Shown: positions 21,681 through 32,048, counted from the first letter of the stretch. The stretch: DNA of 64,000 nt from Flavobacteriaceae bacterium (GCA_947448525.1 CANFNV010000009.1:1-64000), one strand, 5' to 3'. The notes: generated from the letters alone by a model not told the origin. Program-made: numbers and translations.

Positions 21681-21697
21681 ACGTTAATATTCAAAAT

Positions 21698-21746
21698 AAT
21701 GTACTAAATTGACACAAAATGGGTTACTTTAGTACATTGTTTTTTA
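21698..21746 (+). terminator. Terminator-like hairpin after serS
   Basis: A perfect 11-bp stem AATGTACTAAA/TTTAGTACATT with a 19-nt loop, followed by GTTTTTTAA. It is AU-rich, so its strength is uncertain. It also lies directly upstream of the TPR gene (start 21757). Confidence 0.6.
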
Positions 21747-21756
21747 ATACCAATCG

Positions 21757-23535
21757 ATGAAAAAACTTTTTTTAACTCTATTTTTTCTCTCTTTTTCTCT
21801 TTTTGTTCGACCACAATCTGAACAATTGGCGCAAAATTATTTTGATAGAGGCGAGTTTGAGAAAGCACAAATTGCCTATGAAGATTTATTGAAATCACAA
21901 CCCAATAATTTTAATTATTTTCAGAAAGTGGTTGAGTGTTATCAGCAATTATCACAATTTGATAAAGCCGAAAAAGCCATTCAAAATCAATTGGATAAAT
22001 TCAAACAAGGTAATTTATTAGTTGAATTAGGGTTCAATTATCAGTTGCAAAAAAATCAAGATAAAGCAAAGAAATATTACGATCAAGCTTTAGATAAAAT
22101 AAAAAAAAATCCCAACGAAGTTTATAATATCGCCTATGTTTTTGAACGAAAAGCATTGATAGATTATGCACTGCAATCATATCAATTAGCTTTGCAATTG
22201 GAACCAAAATTTAATTTTAATTTTCAAATGGCATTGCTTTATGGGCAAAAAGGTGATACAGATATGATGATTGAAATGTTTTTGACGGAGTCATTAAAAA
22301 ATCCACAAAATCAAGTGGTTATTCAGAATCAGTTGTCCCGTTTTATGATTGAAAATGGCGATTCTATATTTAACGAATCATTAAAAAAAGCACTTCTGGT
22401 TCGTATTCAAAAGACTCAAGATATTTTTTGGAATGATTATTTAAGCTGGTTTTATGTTCAGTTAAAAGAATATGGCAAAGCGTTTATTCAGCAAAAAGCT
22501 ATATATAAAAGAAACCCAGAATCGTTTTCTAACATCGTCAATTTAGGACAATTGGCTATTGAAGAAAATGATGACGAAGCCGCAATTGAAATTTTAGGTT
22601 TTGTATTGGAAAACACCAAAGATTTAGATTTACAGATTCAGGCGCATACCTATTTGATGGATATGAAAATCAAGAAATCCCAGCCTGAAGGTTTTGCTGC
22701 AATCAATTTAGAATTGGATAATTTGATTAAAGAATATGGAGTTACTCCTTATTCCTTTTCGTTGTTGAAACTCAAAGCACACTTTGTAACCTTTAATTTA
22801 AAAGATGCAGAATCAGGCAAAGTAATTCTAAAAAATGTATTGGAAATGCCAATCAATAAAGAACAAATTGCCGCCACCAAAATGGAGTTGGCCGACATTT
22901 TATTGTTTGAAGAAAAATTCAATCAGGCTTTGATTTATTATTCTCAGATAGAAGCTGACGGAAATAATAGTCCGATAGGTCAAGAAGCTAATTTAAAAAT
23001 AGCAAAAACCAGTTATTATAAAGCCGATTTTAAATGGGCAAATCATCAACTAGAAGTATTGAAATCAGCTTCAACACAATTGATTGCCAATGATGCTATA
23101 GATTTGTTTCTATTAATTTCTGACAATACTGTTGAAGACTCGACACAAGTAGCTTTAAAGAAGTTTTCTCATGCGGATTTTTTACTATTTCAAGATAAAA
23201 AGCCAGATGCTTTAGCCGCATTTCAAGCCATTTTGAAAGAAAATAAAGGCGATGCCATTGAACCAGTAACGCTTTTAAGAATTGGAAAAATTTATGAAAG
23301 TAGTGGCGATACAGATTCGGCATTGTCGAATTACAAACAAATTTTAGACAACTTTAAAGAATGCATCTATATTGATGAAGCATTATTTTATTCGGCAGAG
23401 ATTTACAATCAATTGAATGATGTGGAACACGCCAAACCACTTTATGAAGAGCTAATTACCAAACACGAGGACAGTATTTATTATGTCACGGCGCAGAAAA
23501 AATATAGAAAATTGAGGGGAGATAAAGACATATAA
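21757..23535 (+). CDS. Exported tetratricopeptide-repeat protein
   Basis: 592 residues. The signal peptide is followed by TPR-type helix pairs along the whole length (for example NYFDRGEFEKAQIAYEDLL, then FDKAEKAIQNQL and LPLYEELITK near the end, the residues of the A-x-x-Y/ P consensus). It is likely periplasmic and serves as a scaffold for protein contacts. It lies in a loose same-strand group with a DUF4286 gene, rsmA and mgtE, as in related flavobacteria. No partner can be named. Confidence 0.8.
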   Translation: MKKLFLTLFFLSFSLFVRPQSEQLAQNYFDRGEFEKAQIAYEDLLKSQPNNFNYFQKVVECYQQLSQFDKAEKAIQNQLDKFKQGNLLVELGFNYQLQKNQDKAKKYYDQALDKIKKNPNEVYNIAYVFERKALIDYALQSYQLALQLEPKFNFNFQMALLYGQKGDTDMMIEMFLTESLKNPQNQVVIQNQLSRFMIENGDSIFNESLKKALLVRIQKTQDIFWNDYLSWFYVQLKEYGKAFIQQKAIYKRNPESFSNIVNLGQLAIEENDDEAAIEILGFVLENTKDLDLQIQAHTYLMDMKIKKSQPEGFAAINLELDNLIKEYGVTPYSFSLLKLKAHFVTFNLKDAESGKVILKNVLEMPINKEQIAATKMELADILLFEEKFNQALIYYSQIEADGNNSPIGQEANLKIAKTSYYKADFKWANHQLEVLKSASTQLIANDAIDLFLLISDNTVEDSTQVALKKFSHADFLLFQDKKPDALAAFQAILKENKGDAIEPVTLLRIGKIYESSGDTDSALSNYKQILDNFKECIYIDEALFYSAEIYNQLNDVEHAKPLYEELITKHEDSIYYVTAQKKYRKLRGDKDI

Positions 23536-23607
23536 TATTCAATCTCAATAAAAGGATATTTATAAAATTCTTAAATCAGAATTCAAAAATCAGCAATCTA
23601 TAATCTT

Positions 23608-23931
23608 ATGATTTTATACAACGTAACCATAAACATTCACGAAAGTGTTCATTATCAATGGATGAATTGGATGCAAACCAAACACATCAATGATGTTTTG
23701 GCAACGGGCAAATTTACTTCGGCTAGAATGGTAAAAGTTTTGGTTGAAGAAGAAATGGGGGGACTGACCTATGCCATTCAATACACCACAGATAGCAAAG
23801 AAACTTTGCAACGGTATTATGATGAAGATGCCCCAAGATTGAGAGAAGAAGGAGCGCGACTTTTTGGTGATAAAATGTTAGCTTTTAGAACCGAATTAGA
23901 GTTTGTTTCAGAGTTTTTCCAAACAAATTAA
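23608..23931 (+). CDS. DUF4286 family protein
   Basis: 107 residues, the usual size. It begins MILYNVTINIHESVHYQWMN and has the QYTTDSKETLQRYYDEDAP region characteristic of DUF4286, a small alpha/beta ferredoxin-like fold protein widespread in Bacteroidota. The function is unknown. It sits between the TPR gene and rsmA (73-bp and 74-bp gaps), a position often conserved in flavobacteria. Confidence 0.85.
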   Translation: MILYNVTINIHESVHYQWMNWMQTKHINDVLATGKFTSARMVKVLVEEEMGGLTYAIQYTTDSKETLQRYYDEDAPRLREEGARLFGDKMLAFRTELEFVSEFFQTN

Positions 23932-24005
23932 ACAAATAAACTGCGCTGCGATTTTGCGTCTAAGCTAGAATTAACAAACAAAATACTGATACAAATTGAG
24001 TATAA

Positions 24006-24785
24006 ATGGAAAAAGTAAAAGCCAAAAAACACCTCGGACAACATTTCCTTAAAGACGATGCTATTGCCAAAGCTATTGCCGACACGCTAAATCTAGAAGG
24101 ATATGATGATGTATTAGAAATCGGACCCGGAATGGGTGTTTTGACGAAATATTTGCTAGAAAAACCAATCAATACCTATGTTATTGAAATCGACAACGAA
24201 TCGGTTGCGTATTTGGAGGAGAATTTTCCGAAATTGAACAATAGAATTATCTCTAAAGATTTTTTACGATACAACATCAATGACACTTTTGAGGGAAAAC
24301 AATTTGCCATTATCGGAAATTTCCCTTATAATATTTCCACCCAAATCGTTTTTAGAACTTTAGAATTTCGCCATCAAGTCCCAGAATTTGCTGGCATGTT
24401 TCAAAAAGAAGTTGCCGAACGAATTTGTTCCAAAAAAGGAAGTAAAGTTTACGGAATTTTATCGGTTTTAGCTCAGGCTTTTTATGATGTAGAATATCTG
24501 TTTACGGTTGATGAAACGGTTTTCATTCCGCCACCAAAAGTAAAATCGGGGGTAATGCGCATGCGAAGAAAAGAAAATTATACATTGCCTTGTAATGAAA
24601 AAATGCTATACACCGTAGTAAAAATGGCTTTTCAGCAACGCAGAAAAACAATGCGAAATAGCTTAAAATCATTAAATTTGTCGGATAATTTAAGAGAAGA
24701 TACTATCTTTGACCTCCGACCAGAGCAATTGTCGGTAGAACAATTTATAGCACTTACTCAAAAAATAGAAGCCAATGCAGTTTAA
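24006..24785 (+). CDS. rsmA: 16S rRNA dimethyladenosine transferase
   Basis: 259 residues. The AdoMet motif [16 protein letters not shown], the acidic Glu at the end of strand 2 (VIEIDNE) and the catalytic NFPYNIS motif are all present, and the C-terminal helical domain is complete. It dimethylates two adjacent adenines in the 3' terminal hairpin of 16S rRNA during 30S maturation. It starts [11 protein letters not shown], the typical N-terminus. It overlaps mgtE by 11 bp, indicating cotranscription. Confidence 0.97.
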   Translation: MEKVKAKKHLGQHFLKDDAIAKAIADTLNLEGYDDVLEIGPGMGVLTKYLLEKPINTYVIEIDNESVAYLEENFPKLNNRIISKDFLRYNINDTFEGKQFAIIGNFPYNISTQIVFRTLEFRHQVPEFAGMFQKEVAERICSKKGSKVYGILSVLAQAFYDVEYLFTVDETVFIPPPKVKSGVMRMRRKENYTLPCNEKMLYTVVKMAFQQRRKTMRNSLKSLNLSDNLREDTIFDLRPEQLSVEQFIALTQKIEANAV

Positions 24786-26124
24786 AATCAGCAAAGAACT
24801 TTTAGTTCAAATAGAGCAACTCATTTATCAAAAAAACGACAAGGAATTGGAAGTTTTATTGAATGACCTCCACCATGCTGATATTGCCGAGATTTTTGAC
24901 GAGTTGGAAATAGAAGAAGCTATTTATATTTTTAAAATTCTGGATAGCGAAATCACTGCCGAAATTCTAACCGAATTAGAAGATGATGTACGTGAAAAAA
25001 TCTTACACGGACTTTCTGCTAAAGAAATTGCCGAAGAATTAGATGAATTAGATACCGATGATGCCGCCGATATTATTGCCGAACTTTCTCAAAGCAAAAA
25101 AGAAGAAGTAATATTAGAGTTAGAAGACCTTGAACATGCCAAAGACATTGTAGATTTATTACGTTACAATGAAGATGAAGCTGGAGGTTTAATGGGGAAA
25201 GAGTTGGTAAAAGTCAATGAAAATTGGAATGTGTTAACGTGTGTAAAAGAAATGAGAAGCCAAGCAGAACATGTAACAAGAGTGCATTCAATCTATGTAG
25301 TTGATGATGAAAACAGATTAAAAGGCAGACTTTCCTTAAAAGATTTATTGACCACTTCTACCAAAACCATGATTAGTGATGTTTACATAAAAAAAGTAGA
25401 TTACGTAAAAGTAAATACTCCCAATGTTGAGGTGGCGCGAATCATGCAAAAATACGACCTAGAAGCCATTCCTGTTGTAGATGAGATGGGACGGTTGGTG
25501 GGTCGTGTAACCATAGACGATATTGTTGACGTTATCAAGGAAGAAGCGGATAAAGATTACCAAATGGCTGCAGGTATCACACAGGATGTTGAGGCGGGTG
25601 ACAGTGTTTTAGAGATGATAAAAGCACGATTACCTTGGCTTTTAATAGGAATGGTAATTGAGTTAATTGCTTCTTTAGTTCTTAAAAATAATGAAACTTC
25701 AGTTCAACAATATTCTACATTAATCATTTTCGTTCCTTTACTTTCGGCTACTGCCGGAAACATTGGTGTTCAAGCTTCTGCAATAGTAGTTCAAGGTTTA
25801 GCAAATGGTTCTTTAAAAGAATTTAGTAAAAATTATTTGACTAAAGAAATTACAGTCGCTATGATTTCAGGAACTATTATTTCTTGCTTTTTATTTTTGT
25901 ATCATTCCATTATGTATCAACAATATTTAGTAGGTCTAGCAATTTCTATTTCTATTATTGTTGTCATTCTTTTTGCGGCAATTCTAGGTACAGTAGTTCC
26001 GTTGATTCTTCACAAAAACAAAATTGACCCAGCTATAGCTACTGGACCTTTTATTACTACTACTAACGATGTTTTCGGGATTATGATATATTTTGGAATT
26101 GCTCGTTTGATTCTCGGATTTTAG
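24775..26124 (+). CDS. mgtE: MgtE-type magnesium transporter
   Basis: 449 residues. The N-terminal acidic superhelical domain (~1-125, with repeated [16 protein letters not shown] segments), two CBS domains (~130-255) and five C-terminal membrane helices (~280-449) are in family order. The pore region carries [15 protein letters not shown] and [14 protein letters not shown]. It is a magnesium-gated inner-membrane channel: the cytosolic domains close it when magnesium is high. It overlaps rsmA. Confidence 0.95.
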   Translation: MQFKISKELLVQIEQLIYQKNDKELEVLLNDLHHADIAEIFDELEIEEAIYIFKILDSEITAEILTELEDDVREKILHGLSAKEIAEELDELDTDDAADIIAELSQSKKEEVILELEDLEHAKDIVDLLRYNEDEAGGLMGKELVKVNENWNVLTCVKEMRSQAEHVTRVHSIYVVDDENRLKGRLSLKDLLTTSTKTMISDVYIKKVDYVKVNTPNVEVARIMQKYDLEAIPVVDEMGRLVGRVTIDDIVDVIKEEADKDYQMAAGITQDVEAGDSVLEMIKARLPWLLIGMVIELIASLVLKNNETSVQQYSTLIIFVPLLSATAGNIGVQASAIVVQGLANGSLKEFSKNYLTKEITVAMISGTIISCFLFLYHSIMYQQYLVGLAISISIIVVILFAAILGTVVPLILHKNKIDPAIATGPFITTTNDVFGIMIYFGIARLILGF

Positions 26125-26271
26125 GAGCGAAAATTTTAAGATTTATTTTCAATCCTTTTTACGTCTTCCCTCTATAAGGTAGTTTCTCCCATAAGGGCTA
26201 GAAGGTGATTATCTTTTTATTTTGGTTCATTATTAAAAATACATATATTTAACAATCAAAATTCAATTCAA

Positions 26272-27225
26272 TTGAAACCCGAAAGCATCAAAATTCTCCA
26301 CATCGATAGCAATCATACGTTGTTATGGAACCAACTTCAAGAGGCAGGTTTTACCAATGAGTCAGATTTTACTTCTACAAAAGAAGAAATCGAAGCTAAA
26401 ATTCAAAATTATAACGGAATTGTAATTAGAAGTAGATTCAAAATTGATAAAACCTTTTTAGATAAAGCAACTAATCTTCAATTCATAGCGCGCGTTGGAG
26501 CCGGATTGGAAAGTATTGATTGTGATTATGCAATATCAAAAGGAATTCATTTAATTGCTGCTCCAGAAGGGAATAGAAATGCCGTTGGCGAGCACACCAT
26601 CGGTATGTTATTATCATTGATGAATAAATTGAATCGTGCCGATAGATTAGTTCGAGAAGGAAAATGGATTCGGGAAGGGAACAGAGGGTTTGAATTGAAA
26701 GGGAAAATCATAGGAATCATAGGTTATGGCAATATGGGAAAATCGTTTGCAAAAAAATTGCGAGGATTTGATGTTCACGTTTTATGCTACGATATTCAAG
26801 AAAATGTTGGTGATGAAAACGCCAAACAAGTTTCACTTCAAGAAATAAAGGAGCAAGCCGATGTCTTGAGTTTACATATTCCGTGGACAACAGAAACAGA
26901 CAAAATGGTAAATACCAATTTTATCAATTCATTTGCAAAACCTTTTTGGCTCCTCAATACTTCGAGAGGAAAAAATGTGGTAACCGCCGATTTAGTTACC
27001 GCTTTACAATCAGAAAAAATTCTCGGAGCCGGATTGGATGTGTTGGAATATGAAAAACTATCTTTCGAAAATTTATTCCTTGATTCTAATAAACCAGAGG
27101 CCTATCAGTATTTATTAGATTCGGATAATGTTTTACTATCGCCTCATATAGCAGGTTGGACTTTTGAAAGCCATAAAAAATTAGCAATGACAATTGGGAA
27201 TAAAATTATTAGTTTCTATAATTAA
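26272..27225 (+). CDS. D-2-hydroxyacid dehydrogenase (phosphoglycerate dehydrogenase-like)
   Basis: 317 residues from a TTG codon; no ATG is available near the family N-terminus (IKILHIDSN). The NAD-binding motif is IGIIGYGNMGKSFA (~143-156). Catalytic Arg lies in LNTSRGKN, Glu in LEYEKLSF and His in LSPHIAGW. No ACT domain is present, so it is a short-type dehydrogenase; serine biosynthesis or another 2-keto acid reduction cannot be told apart. It lies 147 bp after mgtE. Confidence 0.85.
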   Translation: MKPESIKILHIDSNHTLLWNQLQEAGFTNESDFTSTKEEIEAKIQNYNGIVIRSRFKIDKTFLDKATNLQFIARVGAGLESIDCDYAISKGIHLIAAPEGNRNAVGEHTIGMLLSLMNKLNRADRLVREGKWIREGNRGFELKGKIIGIIGYGNMGKSFAKKLRGFDVHVLCYDIQENVGDENAKQVSLQEIKEQADVLSLHIPWTTETDKMVNTNFINSFAKPFWLLNTSRGKNVVTADLVTALQSEKILGAGLDVLEYEKLSFENLFLDSNKPEAYQYLLDSDNVLLSPHIAGWTFESHKKLAMTIGNKIISFYN

Positions 27226-27260
27226 TTTTTATATTTTAGCAATTATAAAAACAAAAAATT

Positions 27261-27563
27261 ATGGAAATCAAACAAACATTACCCAATGCTGTTGCTGTTT
27301 TAGTTTTAGGAATTTGTTCAATAGTTTTTTCTTGTTTCGGAATTGGATTAGTTTTAGGAATTATTGGATTAGTACTTTCTAGTAACGGAAGAAAACTTCA
27401 TAAAGAATCACCTACTTCCTTTGAAGGATACGGGATGTTAAATGCTGGATTTATTATGTCAATTATAGGAACATCAATAGGAAGTCTTTATATTATTTAC
27501 CTATTGTTTTATGTTATTATTATTGGCGGTGCATTGGCAACTATTTTTTCGGCAGCACATTAA
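27261..27563 (+). CDS. Small membrane protein (DUF4190 / CCC-motif type)
   Basis: 100 residues with hydrophobic helices around residues 10-40 and 55-95. The first contains VLGICSIVFSCFGIGLVLGIIGLVL, and the loop has SFEGYGMLNAGFIMSIIGT, the pattern of small DUF4190-like proteins common in Bacteroidota. The function is unknown. It lies 35 bp after the dehydrogenase and convergent with the acyltransferase gene. Confidence 0.7.
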   Translation: MEIKQTLPNAVAVLVLGICSIVFSCFGIGLVLGIIGLVLSSNGRKLHKESPTSFEGYGMLNAGFIMSIIGTSIGSLYIIYLLFYVIIIGGALATIFSAAH

Positions 27564-27600
27564 TGCCAATATATTAATTTTGAATAATGAACACGGATTC

Positions 27601-29400
27601 CTATTTTTCTCCCAACTTTCGTTCCAACTCTGCCTGAAATTCTTCCATAACAGGTTTCATGGTGCTTTCAGGAATATCAGCTATTCTGATATACATTAAT
27701 CCGTCAATAGCATTGTTGAATAAAGGATCAACATTAAAGGCTACTAATCGTGCATTTTGTTTGATGTATTTTTTGATAAGAACTGGCAAACGAAGGCTTC
27801 CAGGTTCTAGTTCATCAATAATTTTATCAAATTTATTCAAATCGGCCTCTGCTTCATCGAAGATAAAATCTTTATCAGCATCTTTCAATTTTACTTTAAA
27901 TTCCTTTTTAGGATGCACATATTGCGCAATATAAGGATCGTAATAATTGGATTTCATAAACTCAATCATTAATGATTTAGAAAAATCTGAAAACTGATTA
28001 CTAATGCTAACCCCACCTAATAAAAATTTATGTTCAGGATATCGTAAAGTGGTATGAATAATTCCGCGCCATAACAAGAATAAGGGCATCGGTTTTTGTT
28101 GGTATTCTTTAATTATAAAAGCCCGGCCCATTTCTATCGAATTATGCATCATTTCGTGCAATTCACTTTCAAATCGAAACAAATCATTCAAATAAAATCC
28201 TTCCATTCCATATTTCGGAAAAATCTCTGAGCCCAATCCCATTCTGTAAGCCCCTGCAATTTGCTTGTTTTCATCATCCCAAAGAAACATGTGATGGTAA
28301 TATTGATCGTATTTATCTAAATCAATAGACTCGTTAGTTCCTTCGCCAACCTCTCTAAAGGTTATTTCGCGCAAACGACCAATTTCATGAAGTATATTTG
28401 GAATTTTATGTGCTTCGGTAAAAAACACTTCATAATTTTTGCTTTGCAATAATCTGCAATCGGATTCTCTTAGTTTGTTAACTTCGAAAACCATCTTTTC
28501 TTGATTGGCAGGCGTAGCAATTTGTTTTGGACTTTTTGGTATTTTTAGATTGGGTACCGTAATAAGTTGTTTGCTTTCATCATTAAAAGAATTGGCTAAC
28601 ATATAGGTTTTCTTCCTCAAAAATTCAGAATAATCTTCAATTTCAGGATATTCATTTTGTTCTGCTACAGAAATGGGTTTTCCAATTCTAACTTTGATAA
28701 TTCTATCTTTTTGAGAAAACAATTCCGAAGGTAGTTTAGCAGTTCTCATAGTGTCGTCTATTTTTGAAAGAAAATAAAACAAACGACTATTTTTGGCATG
28801 AAAATAAATTGGAACAACAGGAACTTGTGCTTTTCTAATTACTTTCATTGCACCTTCTTCCCAAGGTTTATCAACTACTAATTTTCCATCTTTATAGGTT
28901 GATACTTCTCCTGCAGGAAACATTCCAAGTGGTTTTCCATCGCTCAAATGGCGAAAAGTTTCTTTTAATCCAATCACGCTAGATTTAACGTCTTTATGAT
29001 TTTCAAAAGGATTAACAGGCATTATGTATTTTTTTACAGGTTCAATTCGATGCAATAAAAAATTAGCAATAATTTTAAAATTGGGTTCTTTTTCAAGCAT
29101 TAATTTCAATAACAATACACCGTCAATTCCACCAAGCGGATGATTGGAAATAGTAATGTAGGCTCCTTCTTTCGGAATCCTTTTAAAATCTTCTTTCGGA
29201 ATTTCAAATTTTATCTCTAAATCTTTAAGTATGGCATTCAGAAATTCAACATCCTGAAGATGTTTATTCCGGTCATAAACTTTATTTAAAGTCGAAATTT
29301 TCAGCACTTTCATTAGTATCCATCCAGCGAAAGTGCCTAAAAATCCATACTTGTCAGCGTTTATTGATTTTGCAACTTCTTTGGCAGTGACTAAACCCAT
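27601..29400 (-). CDS. OlsF-like bifunctional acyltransferase (ornithine-lipid synthesis)
   Basis: 599 residues with two fused domains. The N-terminal half is a PlsC-type O-acyltransferase (SNHPLGGIDG, the HxxxxD motif near residue 90, and GMFPAGEVS). The C-terminal half is a GNAT/hemolysin-like N-acyltransferase (LREITFREVGEG, IAGAYRMGLG, FYLNDLF, SIEMGRAFI). This O-acyl plus N-acyl order is that of OlsF, which makes ornithine lipids from ornithine in one protein and has been described from Flavobacterium and Serratia. It would act at the inner membrane. Alternative: a related acyltransferase for another amino-lipid such as glycine lipids. Confidence 0.78.
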   Translation of the reverse strand: MGLVTAKEVAKSINADKYGFLGTFAGWILMKVLKISTLNKVYDRNKHLQDVEFLNAILKDLEIKFEIPKEDFKRIPKEGAYITISNHPLGGIDGVLLLKLMLEKEPNFKIIANFLLHRIEPVKKYIMPVNPFENHKDVKSSVIGLKETFRHLSDGKPLGMFPAGEVSTYKDGKLVVDKPWEEGAMKVIRKAQVPVVPIYFHAKNSRLFYFLSKIDDTMRTAKLPSELFSQKDRIIKVRIGKPISVAEQNEYPEIEDYSEFLRKKTYMLANSFNDESKQLITVPNLKIPKSPKQIATPANQEKMVFEVNKLRESDCRLLQSKNYEVFFTEAHKIPNILHEIGRLREITFREVGEGTNESIDLDKYDQYYHHMFLWDDENKQIAGAYRMGLGSEIFPKYGMEGFYLNDLFRFESELHEMMHNSIEMGRAFIIKEYQQKPMPLFLLWRGIIHTTLRYPEHKFLLGGVSISNQFSDFSKSLMIEFMKSNYYDPYIAQYVHPKKEFKVKLKDADKDFIFDEAEADLNKFDKIIDELEPGSLRLPVLIKKYIKQNARLVAFNVDPLFNNAIDGLMYIRIADIPESTMKPVMEEFQAELERKLGEK

Positions 29401-29540
29401 TGATTTGTTTTCTTTTTTTGAACAAGAAACAAATATAGTAATTCTATTTGAATGGAATTTTTAAAAAAAACATAAATCTAAAAAAGGTTAAAAAAATATT
29501 ATAATTTACAATAAATGTACCACATTTTAGTGTTTTTATT

Positions 29541-29548
29541 TACATTTG
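29541..29548 (+). promoter_or_regulatory. -7 promoter box of the exonuclease III gene
   Basis: TACATTTG, matching TAnnTTTG, 22 bp before the start codon, in the divergent region with the acyltransferase gene. Confidence 0.5.
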
Positions 29549-29569
29549 AAAAACTATAAAAAACTATAA

Positions 29570-30337
29570 ATGAAAATCATTTCTTATAACGTTAATGGAA
29601 TTAGAGCCGCTATTTCTAAAGGTTTTTTAGAATGGTTGCAACAAGCCAATCCAGATGTAATTTGTCTTCAAGAAATAAAAGCAAAAGAAGATCAAATTCC
29701 GATTTTAGAAATTGCAGAAGCCGGTTATCCGTATCAATATTATTTTCCAGCCGAAAAAAAAGGGTACAGCGGAGTAGCCGTTTTGTGTAAAATAGAACCT
29801 AAAAACATTGTGTATGGAACTGGAATTCAACACATGGATTTTGAAGGAAGAAATCTTCGTGTTGATTTTGATGCTATTTCTATAATGAGTTTGTATTTGC
29901 CTTCGGGAACTAATGCCGACCGATTGGATTACAAATTTCAATATATGGAGGAGTTTCAGAACTATATTAATCATTTAAAAAAAGAAGTGCCAAATCTTGT
30001 AATCTGCGGCGATTATAATATTTGTCACGAAGCCATAGACATTCATGATCCAATTAGAAATGCAACTGTTTCTGGATTTTTACCTTCTGAAAGAAAATGG
30101 TTGGATGGTTTTATACAATCTGGATTTATTGATAGTTTTCGTCATTTTAATAAAGAGCCACATAATTATTCTTGGTGGAGTTATAGAGCTGGTGCGAGAG
30201 GCAATAATAAAGGGTGGCGTATTGATTATAATTTGGTTTCTGAAAATTTAAAAGAAAGATTGAGTCGCGCTCTAATCTTACCCGAAGCCAAACATTCTGA
30301 TCATTGCCCTATTCTGGTTGAAATTGAACAGTTATAA
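29570..30337 (+). CDS. xth: Exodeoxyribonuclease III / AP endonuclease
   Basis: 255 residues, the normal length. Family motifs: ISYNVNGIRAA at the start, LQEIKAKEDQ with the metal-binding Glu, GDYNICHEAIDI with catalytic Asp/Asn, and the C-terminal SDHCPILVEI with the Asp-His pair. It cleaves DNA at abasic sites and removes 3' blocking groups in base-excision repair. It is transcribed divergently from the OlsF-like gene with its own promoter. Confidence 0.95.
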   Translation: MKIISYNVNGIRAAISKGFLEWLQQANPDVICLQEIKAKEDQIPILEIAEAGYPYQYYFPAEKKGYSGVAVLCKIEPKNIVYGTGIQHMDFEGRNLRVDFDAISIMSLYLPSGTNADRLDYKFQYMEEFQNYINHLKKEVPNLVICGDYNICHEAIDIHDPIRNATVSGFLPSERKWLDGFIQSGFIDSFRHFNKEPHNYSWWSYRAGARGNNKGWRIDYNLVSENLKERLSRALILPEAKHSDHCPILVEIEQL

Positions 30338-30426
30338 TGTTAATAACAATGTCAATAACACTATTTAGTATTAGATAAACTACCATTTTGATGTTTTAAT
30401 TTTGATTCCATAAAATATAAATAATA

Positions 30427-31392
30427 ATGATTAAGAAAATTTCCTTAGGATTGCTCGTAGTAGCACTTTCAACTTCATGTGTCTCTAAAAAGATATACAA
30501 TGATTTAGAAAACAAATTTGCGGATTTAAAGAAAGAAAACAGACAACTTTCGGATAATAATGAAGCATTGAATAAGTCAAAAAACCAATTAGAAATAGAT
30601 TCGGCCAAATTAAAAGCAGATTATGATAAGCTAAAATTGGAACGCGATAAGTTACAAGCTGATTTCTCAGCAACAGATAAAAGTTTAAAAACACTACAAG
30701 CGTCTTATAATGCACTAGAAAAAGACAGCAATGAAGCTCTAACCGCAAATATTAATAAAAACCGTGAATTGTTGGCGCAGTTAGAAGCGAAAGAAAAATC
30801 ATTGGCGGCAGAACAAGCTAGACTAAACAAGTTAAAAACGGATTTGGATGCAAGTTCTAAACGTTTAAGTGAATTAGAAGCATACATTGCATCAAAAGAT
30901 GCAAGCATGAAAAAGTTGAAAGAAACTCTATTGAAATCGTTAAAAGCTTTTGACGGAAAAGGGTTGACAGTTCATGAAAAAGACGGAAAAGTATATGTTT
31001 CTATGGAAAACAAGTTGTTATTCCAAACGGGAAGTTGGGCCGTAAATGCTGAAGGAAAAACTGCAGTTGTAGAAGTGGGTAAAGTTTTGGCGCAAAACCA
31101 AGAATTATCAATATTAATTGAAGGTCATACCGATGATGATAAAATTACAGGAAATCTTGGAGGCGGAATTGAAAGCAATTGGGATTTATCAACTAAAAGA
31201 GCAACGGCAATTGTCAATATTCTTTCAGAAAATAAAGGAGTTAATAAACAAAATCTTACTGCGGCAGGTCGCGGAGAATTTGCTCCATTGATGAGTAACG
31301 ACTCTCCAGAAGGCAAGGCAAAAAACAGAAGAATTGAAATAATTCTAACTCCAAAATTAGATGAGATCTCTAAAATGCTGAATGATTTGTAA
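30427..31392 (+). CDS. OmpA-family lipoprotein with coiled coil
   Basis: 321 residues. The lipobox VALSTSC gives lipidation near residue 18. A long coiled coil (~25-160: heptads such as KLKADYDKLKLERDKLQADF) leads to a C-terminal OmpA domain (~200-310) with LIEGHTDDDK and the RATAIVNIL ... AAGRGEFAPL ... NRRIEIIL sequence that binds peptidoglycan. It would link the outer membrane to the cell wall through an extended rod. It is preceded by its own TAATTTTG box and followed by a terminator, so it is monocistronic. Confidence 0.92.
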   Translation: MIKKISLGLLVVALSTSCVSKKIYNDLENKFADLKKENRQLSDNNEALNKSKNQLEIDSAKLKADYDKLKLERDKLQADFSATDKSLKTLQASYNALEKDSNEALTANINKNRELLAQLEAKEKSLAAEQARLNKLKTDLDASSKRLSELEAYIASKDASMKKLKETLLKSLKAFDGKGLTVHEKDGKVYVSMENKLLFQTGSWAVNAEGKTAVVEVGKVLAQNQELSILIEGHTDDDKITGNLGGGIESNWDLSTKRATAIVNILSENKGVNKQNLTAAGRGEFAPLMSNDSPEGKAKNRRIEIILTPKLDEISKMLNDL

Positions 31393-31412
31393 TCATTCTC
31401 CTATTTAAAATA

Positions 31413-31446
31413 AAAATGTTCTAGGATTTTCTTAGGGCATTTTTTG
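31413..31446 (+). terminator. Terminator of the OmpA-family gene
   Basis: AAAATGTTCTA pairs with TTAGGGCATTTT using some G-T pairs, and is followed by a T-run. Confidence 0.65.
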
Positions 31447-31551
31447 TTAATAAAAGTTTATGAGATCTATTTTTATAGAAAAAGGTAACGTTTTCGTAAT
31501 AGTTTATAATTTTCTTAACAATCAGACGTATTGTTTTTTTTAAAATATACT

Positions 31552-31559
31552 TATTTTTG
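31552..31559 (+). promoter_or_regulatory. -7 promoter box very close to the 31566 start codon
   Basis: TATTTTTG fits TAnnTTTG and ends 6 bp before the ATG, so transcription would begin at or next to the start codon, implying a leaderless or nearly leaderless mRNA. Confidence 0.4.
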
Positions 31560-31565
31560 CCGATT

Positions 31566-31964
31566 ATGAAGATAATTTTTTATTTTGTGGCTCTCTGTTT
31601 TCTATTGCTAGGCGTTAGAAGTACTTCATTCGCGTCTACACATGAAAGTAAAAATTCATATGCCTCTTCTTTTCAATATTTTTCTCAAAAAGGGCAGATA
31701 AAAACAATTAATGAAGATCATAATATTCTTTTAATCGAAGATACTGATTTGGATTTAGAAGAAGAATATCATGTGGCTAATTGTGATAAAGAAAGCCCTA
31801 AAACTAATTTTTTTATTGGAAAATACATCCTTCTTAACACTTTGTATTCTTCAAATTGCCAAAAATTTACTTCCAATTTTTGCGTTAATCGCTTTAAAAA
31901 TGTACCACATCTAAGTGGAAATACTTGTCCTATTTACATCACTCAAAGAGTTTTAAGGATTTGA
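31566..31964 (+). CDS. Exported hypothetical protein
   Basis: 132 residues from ATG 31566 (MKIIFYFVALCFLLLGVRS). An upstream TTG at 31557 overlaps the promoter box and is rejected as start. A signal peptide is followed by a short mature region with Cys-rich C-terminal half (CDKES, NCQKF, NFCVN, NTCPIY). No family is recognised. It precedes the RND efflux operon on the same strand but has a separate promoter context. Confidence 0.6.
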   Translation: MKIIFYFVALCFLLLGVRSTSFASTHESKNSYASSFQYFSQKGQIKTINEDHNILLIEDTDLDLEEEYHVANCDKESPKTNFFIGKYILLNTLYSSNCQKFTSNFCVNRFKNVPHLSGNTCPIYITQRVLRI

Positions 31965-32040
31965 TTTTAGTAAATGGAGCATCAAATAGGTTAAAAGCAT
32001 ATTAATAACATTGCTTTTTAATGTCTTTCCTTTTAAATTC

Positions 32041-32048
32041 TATCTTTG
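32041..32048 (+). promoter_or_regulatory. -7 promoter box of the RND efflux operon
   Basis: TATCTTTG, an exact match to the TAnnTTTG consensus, about 70 bp before the adaptor start at 32121. It overlaps the possible upstream ATG at 32046, which argues against that start. Confidence 0.6.
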
